Shown: positions 12,099 to 24,918, counted from the stretch's first letter. The stretch is DNA of 64,000 nt from Cryptomeria japonica (GCF_030272615.1 NC_081406.1:172554861-172618860), one strand, 5' to 3'. The notes: generated from the letters alone by a model not told the origin. Made by a program: numbers and translations.

Positions 12099-12140
12099 GA
12101 AAAACACATAATTAGGCCTAAAAATCACAAAAATGGGTGT
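12099..12140. repeat. 42-bp direct repeat, right copy
   Basis: Identical to 10960-11001 and 38131-38172. AGTTTAAGGC upstream of it (12088) is also shared with copy C, so this copy is the native left end of chromovirus fragment A. Confidence 0.9.
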
Positions 12141-12789
12141 CAAGACCTCATATAGTTTTTTGTTCCCCTTATTTTGGTGTTGTTAAAGTGTATATACCTT
12201 CACATAAGTTAAGGGATTGCTATATATTTCTGCTATTAAAATCAAGAATATTGTCATGTTAATGACAACATGACAGTTTTGTGGAAACATGAACAAAACT
12301 CAATAAAATCACTTCAAACTTGACACAATTGAATATTCTTGTCATACAACATTTGTACATACATAATTATCATGCATTCATAAAGGAAATGTTGTTATCC
12401 TATGTTTAGCTCATCAAATTCCTCTCCTAAAGGCACTCAACTAACCTTGAAGAAGCTTAACAATATGCTAGGAAGGGAAAATCAGTTAACTATTACTATA
12501 ACATGCCTATATGACTGTCTTTCCACCTCATTTATACAATTACAAAGCTTTATGGCCTTATCTAGTTTATAGTTACTCAATCTTGACTTTACAACTTATT
12601 TCAAAGGCCTAATTTACCTCCTCCATAAAATTTACACAAAATTGAAATAGGAACTACATACAAATGGAGTAAAAACAAACTTCGAACATACCTAGGAATC
12701 CAAACCTTATTAAAATATTATCTCTCCTAGCTAGAAAGGATGCTCACATGTCATACTACCAAGGAGAAAAAAGAGCTTCACTTATTTTT

Positions 12790-14196
12790 TGGTGTTGTGC
12801 ATTAATTCTTCCACACTTTTACCTAGCTTGATGATGTCACCTGCAATCATCCATATTGAATATTCAACTATTTGATTCCTCCATTTGATCAAATACTAAA
12901 ATTATTCTTTGTGTCTTTCTTTCTTGACCACTTTCTTGTCCAAAATTGCCTCAAGTTGATTTGGTGTCTCTTTAGGCAGCTATTGCTCCCACTCAATGAT
13001 TTATCTTCACCCATTTCAAGAACTTAGACTATTTGGTCTTCATCTTTGTAATGGTATAGATATATTACATTGATGATAGGAGAAATTCCAATGCCTTTTG
13101 GAAGTTCTATCTCATATCCATTGCTAGAAAACCTCTTTAGAGCCTTACAAGGACCAATTTTCTTAATTTTCAACGTGTGCTCACCCTTTTGAAACATTTA
13201 TTTCTAAGATGAATAAGAATGAGATCATGAACATTAAAATCAACCTCTTTCCTCTTATAATCAGCTCCCTTCTTGTACTTAATGGTGTTTTCTTCAAGCT
13301 TCTTCTTCACTTATTCATGAAAGTCTTGAATTGCACTTGCAAATTCTTCACCATCAACAATTATTAGCTCCATTTTATCAATATTTCTTAGCTCATACAC
13401 TCCTCTAGGATGAATACTATATATGATTTTAAATGGACTCATTCAAGTGTACTTATGTTAATTGAATCATTGTATGCAAATTCTTCTTGTGCAAGCACCA
13501 AATCCTACTATTTTAGATGCACACTTACCAAGATTCTCAAAAATTTTCCAAGGTTCCTAATAAATACTTTTTTTTGACCATTAATCCAAGGAGGGTAGGT
13601 TTAAATGAAACTCAAATTAGTGCCCAACCTCTTCCATAAAGTCCTCCAAAATTGTCATCCAAATTTAGTGTCTCTATCAAAGGCAATGCTCCTAGGAAGT
13701 CTATGCGATCTAACTATCTCCATGAAGAAAAAGTTGGTAGTTTTAATAGCATCACTAGCATTTGTACATAGAGTGTAATGAGTCATCCTAAAGAACCTGT
13801 TAAATACCACAAAGATTGTATCATGCCCCTTCTAAGTTCTTGGTAGACCATGTACAAACTCCATACTTAGTAAATCCCATATTATGTCAAGGATTGACAA
13901 TGGCTGATGTAAAACCTATATTTTGGCTTCTCCCTTTGGCATATTGGCCCACTTTACACCTTTCTAAAAAACCTCTTAGCTCTATTTCTCATGCCTAGCC
14001 AATAACAGTGTGCACTTAATTGAGTTAGTGTCTTGTTTTTCCCTAAATATCGTGTCAAGTTGTCATTATGTTTCTCCTTCAACAAGTTCTCTCTCATAGA
14101 ACTTCTTGGAATGCAAATTTGGCCGCCCTTGAATGGTAGGCCCTCTTGTATCATGAAATCCATCCAATGAGTTCTATCCCTCCTAATAGGATTCAC
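12790..14196 (-). pseudogene. Gypsy integrase with chromodomain (copy A)
   Basis: The HHCC zinc-binding part of integrase lies at 14196-13954. It has MRENLLKEKH, LTQLSAHCYWLGM and a continuation matching the 'VCQ-AKG-SQ' region. The catalytic core follows to about 13500 but is broken by many stops. Near 12960-12800 the minus strand reads LEAILDKKVVKK, LIKWRNQ and IKLGKSVEEL, the layout of a chromodomain like those at the C-terminus of chromovirus integrases, which steer insertion to chromatin. The gene is a relic. Confidence 0.7.
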
Positions 14197-14938
14197 ACAT
14201 GCTTCATATGCCTCCTTGAATCTACATCTTCCTTGTACATCTCCTTAAAGTCATCAAATCCCAATATGCTCACTTGAGATTCCTGTATCATGTCTCCTTT
14301 TGGGACCTTTTCTAATTTTGCAAATTATTGATCCAATTGTACTTACAGTTCTTATGGCTTGATTACTATGTAAGGTTTATGTCAAAATAACTTAAAGGTG
14401 ATTAACGAGACTTAAAAAAACATGAATTGCCTTAATAAATAATAATATAACCTTCCTTGTCGATATAAATTTCAGTATGTTGATCCAAAAGAAGTCAGTT
14501 CTTGCAATCTAGATCTGATAGTTCTATATGTCGAATTTACTATGATTTTTGTGCTTCAGCTATTTGAAATCAATATAAAAATATAATCTATGATCTCTCA
14601 CTGATAGGATCGCTGTGCCTGAATGATCTAAAGAATTGAGTTCTAATTTTTTATTACTTTTTCCTGATGTATCCCCTGTGGACATGTAATGTAATTCAAT
14701 TTTAATAGAGATCGCATGTATTGTTATATTGATTCTTTTTTGTATTATATAAATAAATTATTACTGTATAAGTCGATTACTGCCCTTGTACGTTGTTTAT
14801 GTAATGTTACCATCATTAATGTTCATCGAATAAATCACTTATGAATCGACCGACATTCTTAACCATATTGGTCAATCGAACTCATTCTGGTTTCTGTATT
14901 TACTGAACGGTTGGTATAAGAAAGACTTGTTAAATTAA

Positions 14939-15437
14939 CTTGATCTCAATTAACCTTAGCCTAAAGAGATATAACCAATTGAAATGAAATCCAAAACACA
15001 CAAAACCATAAGAGAGACACCAGATTTTTAAACATAGAAAACCCAAATGGAAAAAAATCACAAAGAGGGTTAGCTCTCAAGATAAAATTAACTAGTTATA
15101 TAGGATTACAAAAGGAGGCTCACTGTCGGAGGGCTCACTGCCTAGAGGGCTCATTGTCTGGAGGGCTCACTGCTAGGATTACAACGACTCACTGTCAGAA
15201 GTCTCACTGCTAGGAAAAATAAGAATAAATTGAGAAAATTGCATCTACATATGAATGGGATCAATTTCTATCAAGCTCAAACAACACACCAACTACTTGC
15301 AATAGATCTAGTTAAGAAACTCGTGCACTATTTTCCTGCTCACATTAAAAATACTATCGCGCAAAACTATCCTTCTTATTCACCCAAACCTCTCACTCTG
15401 TCGCTCACCACCTTCTTCGCTCTACTCACTTGTATAT
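14939..15437 (-). repeat. LTR-like fragment, also present at 49.95-50.37 kb
   Basis: About 400 bp (14939-15340) match 50005-50370 with many differences. On the minus strand the sequence contains a 'GGTTTTTCCCATTTGGGTTTTCC'-like stretch (with changes) and a leading CT-rich part, typical of the 3' half of copia LTRs. The copy is interrupted internally by short GGAGGGCTCACTG repeats at 15118-15180. On the right it is cut by the element starting at 15438. Confidence 0.5.
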
Positions 15438-17712
15438 TGTTGGCATTGTGTTGTCATTGATGTCAACCGGTATGGGATGACCACCGGCAGATGAGATGTA
15501 GGTGCAACACTGTTATGAAGGAGTACAGGATGTGATATCTTGGACATCACCTTGTGTTGCAGAACACTGGTAAAGGTAAAGAAGATGATCTCAGAGGTCA
15601 TCAGTACACAAGTCAGTACCTAACTTGTGTGTTGAGATAAAGAGGTGTTTTGAGTGGTTGTTTGTGATGAAGAGGCAGAATGTTACCTAAATCATATCAA
15701 CACTAGAAGAGCATAATGAACTGGTACGCTGTAAGATTGCAGAACAGCAGGACTCCCACTGGATGAAGATGCAATCATCATGAGAAGCAATGACTGATAG
15801 TAAATGTAATCACATCAGACCACATGAAGAGCATTGCAGAATGCAGAAGACAAGGTGTTCCTTCATCAAGTAAGTGGACCTTATCTCCTATTATGCATTG
15901 AGTGCATCATAGTCTGGGGAGATAAGAGTGAAGAAGTAAAAGCAAACACTTGAAGAATTACACCGAATCCACCGGTGAATTGAAGGAATGCCCTAAGTGC
16001 ATGAGATCAAGGTTATGCATCAAACCAAAAGAGAATGCATGATGCCAATATAGAGGAAGTATGAAGTGCTTGTCATCTTGACAAACCGGTTGTGATATGG
16101 TCAAAGCTAATCAGGGAAAAGGCAAGGCTGAGTAGATGCAAACAGAGGTATCTGACCTGACTAAAAGAAGATGGAGCCTTGAGAAGAATGATGACATGGT
16201 GTCATCAAGAGTGGTAACTGGTATGTATGTCAACTGGTTATATAAGCAAGGTGCAGTTGTAGAAGACCTCCCTGTTGTGGGAATGAGCATACTTAGGACT
16301 TACCAGTCTGGAGACCGATTTGAGAGTTCCATTGACAGTTCAAGATGAGAGCAGAAATGATAAGGTAACTGGTGGAATGGTTGAGACCGAAAGGGTTAGC
16401 AAACTGGAAGAAGTAAGAAACCATTAGGGTGGTTGGTCGGCGATCCTACTTGGACCGACTTGAAAAGCCAAGCTGGTAGATAATCAACATGTTGACACAT
16501 AGAAAACCCGAGTTTGGATAAAGATATAATGTACATCGACAGGGTTGTTGCAGGGTTGGTCAGCTTTAATGAAAGATCACACAAATCATGGGACTTGTTG
16601 CAAAGCGATTGCAGGGGTTTGAGGCTCAAGGTCTGGAAGACTACGAGCTAGCTAAGAGAAATTGAGAAGATAGAGGCGATGAAGGAAACAACCCGACATA
16701 TCTATCATCATTGACCAAAGGATTAGCTATGAGGGTAAAAAGCAAATCGCCAGGAATGAAAGTTGTGATCGAGGAGATGCGAATATGGCAGAGATGTGCA
16801 TTCAGATGTCAGACACATCAGATTGTGCAAGATCTGATTGGATTTGATTTGCCTCAGGGATGGTGAGGAAACCCTAACCGCCTGAATTTTGAATTGGTCT
16901 TTGGCGGGAAATCTGGGCTATAAGTAAAAGGCCAAAGAGATTGTTTTTTGTCGCTGAAGAGAGAAGAATATGGCATGATTGTGAAGTTGAAGACTTCTGC
17001 AAGTAAGAGCAAATCAACCAAGTGCTCAACGAGCTTCTATGAAGAGAGTGGAGTTGAGAGAAAACCTAGTTGAAGCATTCAACCGGTTGGAGAGAAGAAT
17101 CTACAGAGTGTGATACCGGTGATGTGCAGAGAGTGAGGTGTAGATCCAGCAGAGAAGTAGCAGATGCAGAGCAGGAAGAAGAGTGAGTCGTAAAGGAGAG
17201 AAGATACTCCACTGACAGAGTAAGACATTTGAAAAGGTTGCAAGATTCACTTGTAACAAGATAAATACTTATGTATTTGAAGTTTATATTGCGAACACTG
17301 AAGTTGTAGCTTGGTGCAGGGGTTGTAGCTCCTTGGGTTGGTGCCCTAAAGTCAGGGGTTGCTTCTCCTTTGGGTTGTAGCCCGTAAATCAGGTAGGGGT
17401 TCGTGCTCCTTGGGTTGATGCCCTAAAATTTGTAACTATGTTTTATGGTGAGGTTGGATTGGAGCAGTAGACTCCAGCAACATCGCTCACCGAGGTTTTT
17501 CCCATCTTGGGTTTTCCTCGTATATGCTGGTGTTATGTGATGTCTCCTTGTGTGTGTGTGTGTGCATTTGAGTTAGTCTCATTACTAACTAGTAAGTTTG
17601 CATTGTCCTTGATTCACAAACCGGTGTTACTCACAAAAGATAGCTAAAAGGAAAAGTTTTGAGAACTACTGATTCACCCCCTACCCCTCTCAGTGGTGCA
17701 TTGTGTCTAACA
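15438..17712 (+). repeat. 5' LTR of the 15.4-kb element, 2275 bp
   Basis: It begins TGTTGGCATTGTG and ends GTCTAACA, with TG...CA termini. Near the 3' end it contains GAGGTTTTTCCCATC and GGGTTTTCCTCG (17493-17520) and a (GT)n run at 17550-17563, both common in copia LTRs. Open frames inside (for example 16136-16348) have no recognisable product. Confidence 0.85.
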
Positions 17713-17714
17713 AT

Positions 17715-17726
17715 TGGTATCAGAGC
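17715..17726 (+). promoter_or_regulatory. Primer-binding site, initiator tRNA-Met
   Basis: TGGTATCAGAGC lies two bases after the LTR end at 17711-17712, as in the element ending at 7377. Confidence 0.9.
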
Positions 17727-17785
17727 CTAGGTTCCAAGTTAGAAGAGTGTTCTCCAACTTGGGTGCATTCTGGCCTAAGGACACA

Positions 17786-18643
17786 ATGGTTTATTTAGTA
17801 TCTATCTCTGCTCCAGTATTTAATGGCTCAAAGTTTTCTATTTGGAGTCACAGAATGGAAGTTTTCCTATCCTCTTTAGGATTTGATGTATGGATGTCAG
17901 TAGTAAATGGTCTCCCTAGAAAGGTCAGTCTTCCTACCAGATTTGTAGAAGAAAGAAGAAACTAGTGCAATGAAGAAGCCATGAAGACTATTTTTAGTGG
18001 ACTCACCGGTGATGTCTCTTCACAGGTGGACAGGTGTAAAACAAGAAAGAGCTTATGTGAAATATTGAAGAAGCTCTATGGAAATGAACCCTCAACAATA
18101 GATCCTCTATTTGAAGGAAATATGAGAAATAAATCTCATGTTTATCTGGATGAGGAATATAGATCTTCCTGTAGCCACCACAATGAAGAAGGGGCTCAAC
18201 TTCTTGTGGCCCAAGAATCTGAAAGTGGTTGGGCAATCACCTCTCCTCAATAAGATGTGTTGATCAATGATGATGATGAAGAGGAAGACATGGAAGATAG
18301 TTCTAGCCATCAAGATCCCTCTGAAGATGAAGAAGAAGGAGAAGTTGACCTTGAAGGAGAGCTTGTAAATACACTTGAAAAACTCAATAGAGTTAAAAGA
18401 GAATACAAGCTATTCAAGAATGTTGCTATTGTAGAACAGAACTAGTTAGTCAAATGCCTTGAAGAATCAGAGAAATGCATCTCAAAGTTGAAGACTCGAG
18501 CAAAAGACACCAAGGTATGCCGATGTGAAGATCTATCCTCTCAGCTTGAGATAAAGGACAAAGAAATTCAATGGCTTCTTAAGGAAAACAAGGCCAGACC
18601 TCTCCAGTTAGGAGTGACCCTCTAAAAGAGATTGACCTGACCA
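17786..18643 (+). pseudogene. Copia-type gag, N-terminal and middle part
   Basis: The start is taken at the ATG at 17786. The product begins MVYLVSISAPVFNGSKFSIW and continues with EVFLSSLGFDVW, the N-terminal pattern of copia gag proteins (bind the target, then a tryptophan-rich helix). In-frame stops lie at 17963 and 18251. The following part (18257-18640) is strongly acidic (DDDEEEDMED, DEEEGEVDLEGE), then predicted coiled coil (LEKLNRVKREYKL). Gag would form the virus-like particle that packages the element's RNA. Separate frames downstream hold the zinc knuckles. Confidence 0.65.
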
Positions 18644-18949
18644 CAACCGGTGTGGACTTTCAGACAAGAGTGAAGATCAATGCTACAAGAAGGCATTTTC
18701 ATACAGATCCCAGAGGTAAGGGGAAGATGGGAGAAGAAAACCTCATTGGAAGCAGGAAGATGAGGAAGCGGCAAAGGAGACCCTCCACTGGCAGAGGGAA
18801 AAGAAATGCTACCACTCACAGGGGGAAGCATGTGTGGGAGAAGATAAAGAGATTAGATGAGAGAGGTGCTCAGAATGGATAACCAAGGGTCCATTCCCAA
18901 AAATGAAAAGATGGGGATGCAAAACCGGCAAGATCATCTCATCCATGGC

Positions 18950-19590
18950 AGAACAAATATGTAAGTCATATGTCTTCCTTTATTGCTTGTTGTTTTATAG
19001 GTAATGTTTATGGTCATAAGGAAAGGGAGTGTAGAATGTGATCTAGAAAGGATAATGTAGGATTTCATAGAAATCGTGCTTACGGGAAGGATGTATCCAG
19101 AAGTAGATACATGCATGTCCTTTCTCCTGGTTATGCAAAGATTGTGTGTCATAACTACAATGGATCTGGCCATAGAGAGGTTGAGTACAGGAAAAGAAAC
19201 TTGCAGTCACATGGAGGCTGACAAAATGGCCATTCTCTGCAGAAAAGCGAAAAAAGAGCATATGGAAAGGAAAGACCTGAATGGAACAAGATGAGTGGTG
19301 TTCCTTCTCTAGCAAGGTATCCAAGGAGACCAGGTGATGGCTGCAATAACATGACAAGAAGAAGAAGAGTGAATCGATACATCAGAAGGTTCCCTTGTCA
19401 TGAGGTTAGTATGGATGTTGTGTGCTACTATAGCACTACTTCTGGTTGCAATGAAGAATCAGGAAATGGAAGGATCCATCAGCATAAGAAGGAAAGACCT
19501 GCTCCCAAATCTAAAAATGGGAAGAAGAATGAATGCATGCAAGTATGGAGGAAGAATACCATGGATCGACATTGTGCATTCAGGGCATAG
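18950..19590 (+). pseudogene. Gag zinc-knuckle region, degenerate
   Basis: Three knuckle-like segments are readable. CCFIGNVYGHKEREC has glycine where the second cysteine belongs. CHNYNGSGHREVEY has tyrosine for the second and last cysteines. CYYSTTSGCNEES is worse still. Intact CCHC knuckles bind RNA; these cannot. Two overlapping frames cover 19291-19594. The rest, to 20500, holds no readable domain. Confidence 0.55.
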
Positions 19591-20552
19591 GTGATAGCTC
19601 CTAAGGCCTAAAGGAGACACTAAATCTTAGGGGGAGCAATGCACATTGAAACAATCATTCACCCCCTCGGTGAAGAAGGCAACATGGAAGAAAGTGTTGT
19701 TGCCAGTATGAAAGAAGAAAATGTGAAGATAAGAGTGTGTAGATGCTATCTTGACTACACACTTATAGATTAGTGATGGATCACTAAGTCTGCATGAATT
19801 AATGAGTAAAGGTTAACAATTGGTATCAGGTGTTAACCAGTATGTGCAGGATGTTACCAGCATGAATACAAAACAGGCTACGTAAGACAATGAAGTTGGA
19901 AATTGTTGCAATAACCCCGGTAGCGGGGAATGTTGAGTTTATGTCTCAGGAGGATCATGTCATAAGTTGTGGTGGATACAATGTAGTTGAAGGATCATCT
20001 GATGTTCACACATACACATCTCAACCAGTATATGGTGAAGAATGGAGTTCCGACATTATACCTAACCGAAGATGAGGACCTGAGATGTATGACTCAGGGG
20101 GAGTTCAAGTGCTCATCATGAAGAGTTTCATAATGAAGAGTTGGTTTGATTGAACTTGGAAGGATATTGATTGCCTAGACTGTAGGAGATGGAAATTGCA
20201 GAGATTTGAAGGTTGACCAGCAGGTAAGTAGCATTCACTAACACATCAGCATTTGGTATCAATCTTTTGGCAAATTGAGTTTCAATAGCATTAGACTTGC
20301 ATACTGGTGTTAGTTGATGGTTATGTTCCCCACCTCAAGTGTTGTAAGTTGAGAAGATGTAACAACCGGTGATAAGATAACAAGTGGCATCAAAGGAAGT
20401 ATTACATCCAATGAAGACAAAGGGGGAGAAAGTATTCTGTCAGTGACCGACACATACAAAGAGAAATAATGGTCTGACAGTGCCCTTTGTCATTGTGTCA
20501 AAGGGGGAGAAGAATTTTGTAGTATGTCAGATACTACATGTGTTGACATCAA

Positions 20553-20568
20553 TGCCAAAGGGGGAAAT
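20553..20568 (+). promoter_or_regulatory. Polypurine tract before the 3' LTR
   Basis: GCCAAAGGGGGAAATT directly precedes the 3' LTR. A second CAAAGGGGGAGAA lies at about 20498-20512. Such tracts prime plus-strand DNA synthesis. Confidence 0.75.
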
Positions 20569-21534
20569 TCTTGGCATTGTGTTGTCATTGATATCAACCG
20601 GTATGGGATGACCACCAGAAGATGAGATGTAGGTGAAGAATTGTTATGAAGGAGTACAGGATGTGATATCTTGGACATCACCTTGTGTTGCAAAACACCA
20701 ATAAAGGTAAAGAAGATGATCTCAGAGGTCATCAGTACACAAGTCAGTACCTAACTTGTGTGTTGAGATAAAGAGGTGTTTTGAGTGGTTGTTTGTGATG
20801 AAGAGGCAGAATGTTACCTGAATCACATCAACACTGAAAGAGCATAATGAACCGGTACGTTGTAAGATTGCAGAATAGCAAGACTCCCACCAGATGAAGA
20901 AGAAGTCATCATGAGAAGCAATGATTGACAGTAAATGTGCTCACATCAGACCACATGAAGAGCATTACAGGATGCAGAAGACAAGGTGTTACTTCATCAA
21001 GTAAGCGGAGCTTATCTCCTATTATGCATTGAGTGCATTATAGTCTAGAGAGATAAGAGTGAAGAAGTAAAAGCAAACACTTGAAGGATTACACCAAATC
21101 CATCGGTGAATTGAAGGAATGCCCTAAGTGCATGAGATCAAGGTTATGCACCAGACCAGAAGAGAAAGCATGATGCCAATATAGAGGAAGTATGAAGTGT
21201 TTGTCATCTTGACAAACTAGTTGTGATATGGTCAAAGCTAATCAAGGAAAAGGCAAGGCTGAGTAGATGCAAACAAAGGTATTTGACCAGACTAAAAGAA
21301 GATGGAGCCTTGAGAAGAATGATAACATGGTGTCATCAAGGGTGGTAACCGGTATGTAAGTCAACCAGTTATATAAGCATGGTGCAGTTGTAGAAGACCT
21401 CCTCGTTGTGGGAATGAGCATACTTAGGACTTACCAGTCTGGAGACCGGTTTGAGAGTTCCATTGACAGTTCAAGGTGAGACTAGAAATGATAAGGTAAC
21501 TAGTGGAATGGTTGAGACCGAGAGGGTTAGCAAT
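20569..21534 (+). repeat. 3' LTR of the 15.4-kb element, truncated
   Basis: This copy of the first about 965 bp of the 5' LTR ends within GAGGGTTAGCAA. The first dinucleotide is TC instead of TG. The remaining about 1.3 kb of the LTR is missing and unrelated AT-rich DNA follows. Confidence 0.85.
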
Positions 21535-22470
21535 ATGTAGCAACCTCTTTGTTATAGATGTATTATTTGCAAAAGAGTTACCTTAAGTACATAAACTATT
21601 TTTAAGTAAAATAATTCTTTAATGAATAAACAGATTGTTTGTATATGAATAAAACATTTTTAATTTTATCATATGTAATTTCTTATTTAAAATTTATTAT
21701 ATATGCATTTTCCTCTTTGTCCTTCAAAACATATTTGTTAAAATTTTGAAATTTAAACATTTATAAAAAATTATTAATTAAGATTATAATACATTTTTTT
21801 AAAAAATTTAAACATTCATTAAAAAATATTATAGGCATGCTCTCTATGCACCATTAACGATGGCATAATTCAGTCATGGGATTGGTCTCAAGGCTGAGTA
21901 GGATGAAGAAGAAAGGTAGAAAATTGGTGAAGCAATGCAAAATGCAGGAGGAAGAACATAAAGATGACACTCATAGATAACTGGATATCTTGAATGAGCA
22001 GGTGCACTGAACGGAACTAGAACCTTTTCAGAGATGGAGTAGAAATATTTTACATAACTTTAAACCTCATTTTGATCACGAGCATAAAATGTCAATAAAA
22101 CTTTCACTCCCACAGTAATGTTTAATAGTAAAATATACTTAGCAAGAAGTAGACGTTATAGAGGAATGATAAGCCAAAAATATTAAAGACTTCATGCTTA
22201 CACACTTCCTTTCATACGTCCACTATATGCTCAATGCCAAGTTTAGGGGCTGGCTTAAAGAGCACACACTAAGGTTTGACTTCCTAGGTGGCTCGTGGGC
22301 CCGACTGTTACTTTGTTCCGTCAGGCTTTTTGTTCCGTTTCGCTTCCGTCCACTGTTTTATTTTCTGTTGCAGTACTCTTTTAACTCAACCCAGTCACGT
22401 TCACTGCAGTGGTTAATTTTGAATTTGCAATCCCGCCCAATCTATTAAAAAGAGAACGCACTTAATCATA
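21535..22470. other. AT-rich spacer upstream of the tetraspanin pseudogene
   Basis: Mostly AT-rich DNA with short A and T runs, changing to more balanced composition from about 22240. An open frame at 22194-22448 has no recognisable product. The N-terminal part of tetraspanin expected here was not found. Confidence 0.5.
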
Positions 22471-23321
22471 TTTCAATGGATTGCATGAAGACAGTGTGAG
22501 AGTATTGCCTTCCTTTTGATCGTCTCTCTTCCTGGCTCGGTGGGCGCCTGCTACAGAGTTACATGGCTGCTCTGGCTTTACTTGGTCGTAGTGTTTCTTC
22601 TCATTCTGCTCTTGTTCTGCTTCACCGTCTTTGTCTTCGTCGTCACCAACAAGGGAGCTGCACAGGTCGTTTCCGATAGAGGGTACAAAGAATACAAGCT
22701 TGGGGACTACTCAAACTGGCTGCAGAAGAGAACAGAGAAGAGCAGCAAGTGGAACAAAATTAAGAGCTGCCTTCAGGACGCCAAAGTATGCAAAAGCCTT
22801 GCCAATGATTCAGTCAACCAAGTTGCAGAGCAGTTCTGCAAAAAGAATTTATCCCCAATTCAGGTAATAGGCCTAGAATCTCATTTTTATCATAGATATT
22901 GTAACTACGGAGAATTTGATTTATGCTTCTATCATAGATTATGATTAGTTGGGGTGTGATACGTTTCTGTGCTAATAACATGTCAAATATGAACTGAATA
23001 TTGCAATCTGGTTGCTGCAAGCCTCCAACTTCGTGTGGCTTTGTGCATGTGAACGCCACTTGTTGGACTACCACAGCATGCAACTTAACGGATGTGGATT
23101 GTAGCAGGTGGTGTAATGATGAGGATAAATTATGCTATAGTTGTAACTCATGCAAGGCAGGTGTGCTGGCAAACTTGAAGCATGACTGGCGTATGATTGC
23201 TATTATCAATATTGTGATGCTCTTTGCTCTGGTTGTATTTTATTCTGTGGGGCGTTGTGAGTTCAGGAACAATAGGCGTGATGAGAGAAATGGGTATGGA
23301 TATAAGGTGGGATATCCTTGA
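22471..23321 (+). pseudogene. Tetraspanin gene, 5'-truncated, with broken splice acceptor
   Basis: Plant tetraspanins are four-helix membrane proteins that organise membrane microdomains. Exon 1 remnants (about 22501-22863) encode the second and third membrane helices (IVSLPGSVGAC, then WLLWLYLVVVFLLILLLF) and the start of the large outer loop (GDYSNWLQKR, IKSCLQDAKVCK). Exon 2 (23007-23321) gives the rest of the loop with its GCCKPP signature, DCSRWCNDEDKLCYSCNSCKAG, the fourth helix (MIAIINIVMLFALVVFYSVG) and a short tail ending GYGYKVGYP. The intron (22864-23006, 143 bp) starts GT but ends AA at 23005-23006. The first helix and small loop are missing: upstream the same frame reads FQWIA and then a TGA at 22486. 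The retained intron rules out a processed copy. Confidence 0.9.
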
Positions 23322-24892
23322 GCTTTAGCTTCAGCCAAGGAGCACATCGTTGTGCCATAAATTGTTTTTATTTTAGTTTTTCGTTCTTCAGCTCCTCTGT
23401 TGTTTCTGCAGAGAGAGGGATTGACATTTATTGTATTGGGAGACATGCTCCATATTCATGTTCAGTGTGGAGCTTTCCAGTGGCACATATGGCTTTGTGT
23501 TAAAAGCATTTTAGTTTCGGAGGCTTATTCTCTTCTACCTAAACTTTGATTATGTTTCCTCTTTCCTACAAGAAATATTTTATTTAAAAAAAACTATTTG
23601 GATTATTCTTTAAAAATGTAGAAATAAGGTTGTGTGTCAATATTATGAATTTGAATGTTAAATTATTTAAAGAAAAATATCATTTTCCTAGCATGTACCA
23701 CTTATTAAGGTGACTATATCTAAGTTGATCTCTGTGATGGTTAGTTGCATATAGTATAATCAGGTTGTTCCCAAAGAATCTAAACAACATAGGACAACTT
23801 TTGAACTCCTCAAGATTCATATGTCTATGTGATCTAATGATGCTTGGAATAAAGAAAGGTTGTCTTACATTAGTAAACACTATTCATTTTGGAATAACAT
23901 ATTACTTTAAATTAGCAAGTATCACTTAAACCAATGCACTTTGTAATAGTCTAGGTGCTAGCTTATAGATTTATTTTTTATCATTTCTTTACAAAGCCTT
24001 TACATGCCTTTAAGAAAATATAGACATAAAATGTAGTGTAGTCAATATATGTGTCCTTCACTTTACTCATGTTAAAGAATTCATGGATAAACTCTATGAC
24101 ATGTTGTGCCTTGAAAAAATTTCTCTTCATTATTTAGGGAAGACATATTTTCTCAAATTCTTTGAGATATTAATATTGTATTCATTTTGAATCTCTCCTC
24201 TCCCTTCTATGTCCTTTTTCTCTCATTTCTAATTTTACTTAGATTCCCATAAGGATATTATTATATTCTCTATCATCTCAAAATCATATATTTTTATCAT
24301 TGTATATATTACTTTCAAATTTCATAAACCCATTGTTGAAACTCTTAGATTCTTCACTTCCCACATTTTCTCTCCACGATCATAGGAAAATTAATGTATG
24401 TTTGTAGGTTTGAGTTGTTAAATTTCCATTTTATAAGAGGTGTCATAATTCCCTAATTCTATATGCACTTAGAATTAGAAACAACTAACATTATCCAACC
24501 CTATTTAATATTTCTATTAGGGAACTTATGGAGGTTGAAAGTCTAATTATAGGATTAAAAAGATACAAAATATTTATTCCATTATTTTTAATCAATATAT
24601 AGGTTAGTGAACCATGTGGTAAATAGTAAAGAAATATTATATGTAAGAACCTCTAACTCTATGGTAGTTCAAAAATACTTGTTCATTATATTACTTAGGA
24701 ATAAAGTACCTATGTAAATATAGTGAAAGGAATAAAGTAGTTATATAAATAATAAAGAAAGATGATTTACAAATCATATACACTATAAATATGCAAAGTA
24801 TCAATTCTTTTAAGTCTTCATGCTTCTTATCAAACATTTATTAGAGGCTTAGATACAATTGAGAGCACAATTGATGGAATCCACCTCTTTGA

Positions 24893-24918
24893 TGAGAACA
24901 CCATCATAGGTGTTCTCA
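24893..24918. repeat. Perfect 10-bp hairpin
   Basis: TGAGAACACC, a six-base loop ATCATA, then GGTGTTCTCA. The arms are perfectly complementary. No gene is nearby, so I do not call it a terminator or regulatory site. Confidence 0.6.

Larger units (their letters stand above)
12088..14938 (-). mobile_element. Gypsy chromovirus fragment, copy A
   Basis: This repeat is shared with 35055-36755 (copy B) and 38120-41145 (copy C) in the same orientation. On the minus strand it holds about 0.65 kb of non-coding DNA (14938-14280), integrase, a chromodomain and a 3' non-coding region that should include LTR sequence. No reverse transcriptase is present in copy A. The right end meets another LTR-like sequence at 14938. 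I could not define LTR borders. Confidence 0.75.
15438..21534 (+). mobile_element. LTR retrotransposon with long LTRs, gag only (copia-type)
   Basis: A 5' LTR (15438-17712), a tRNA-Met primer site, gag remnants, two polypurine-like stretches and a truncated 3' LTR (20569-21534) make one element. The internal region is only about 2.85 kb. No protease, integrase or reverse transcriptase motif was seen, so it is non-autonomous or internally deleted. The LTRs look about 93-95% identical by eye. The 3' LTR stops at the equivalent of position 16401, so no target-site duplication can be tested. Confidence 0.85.
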
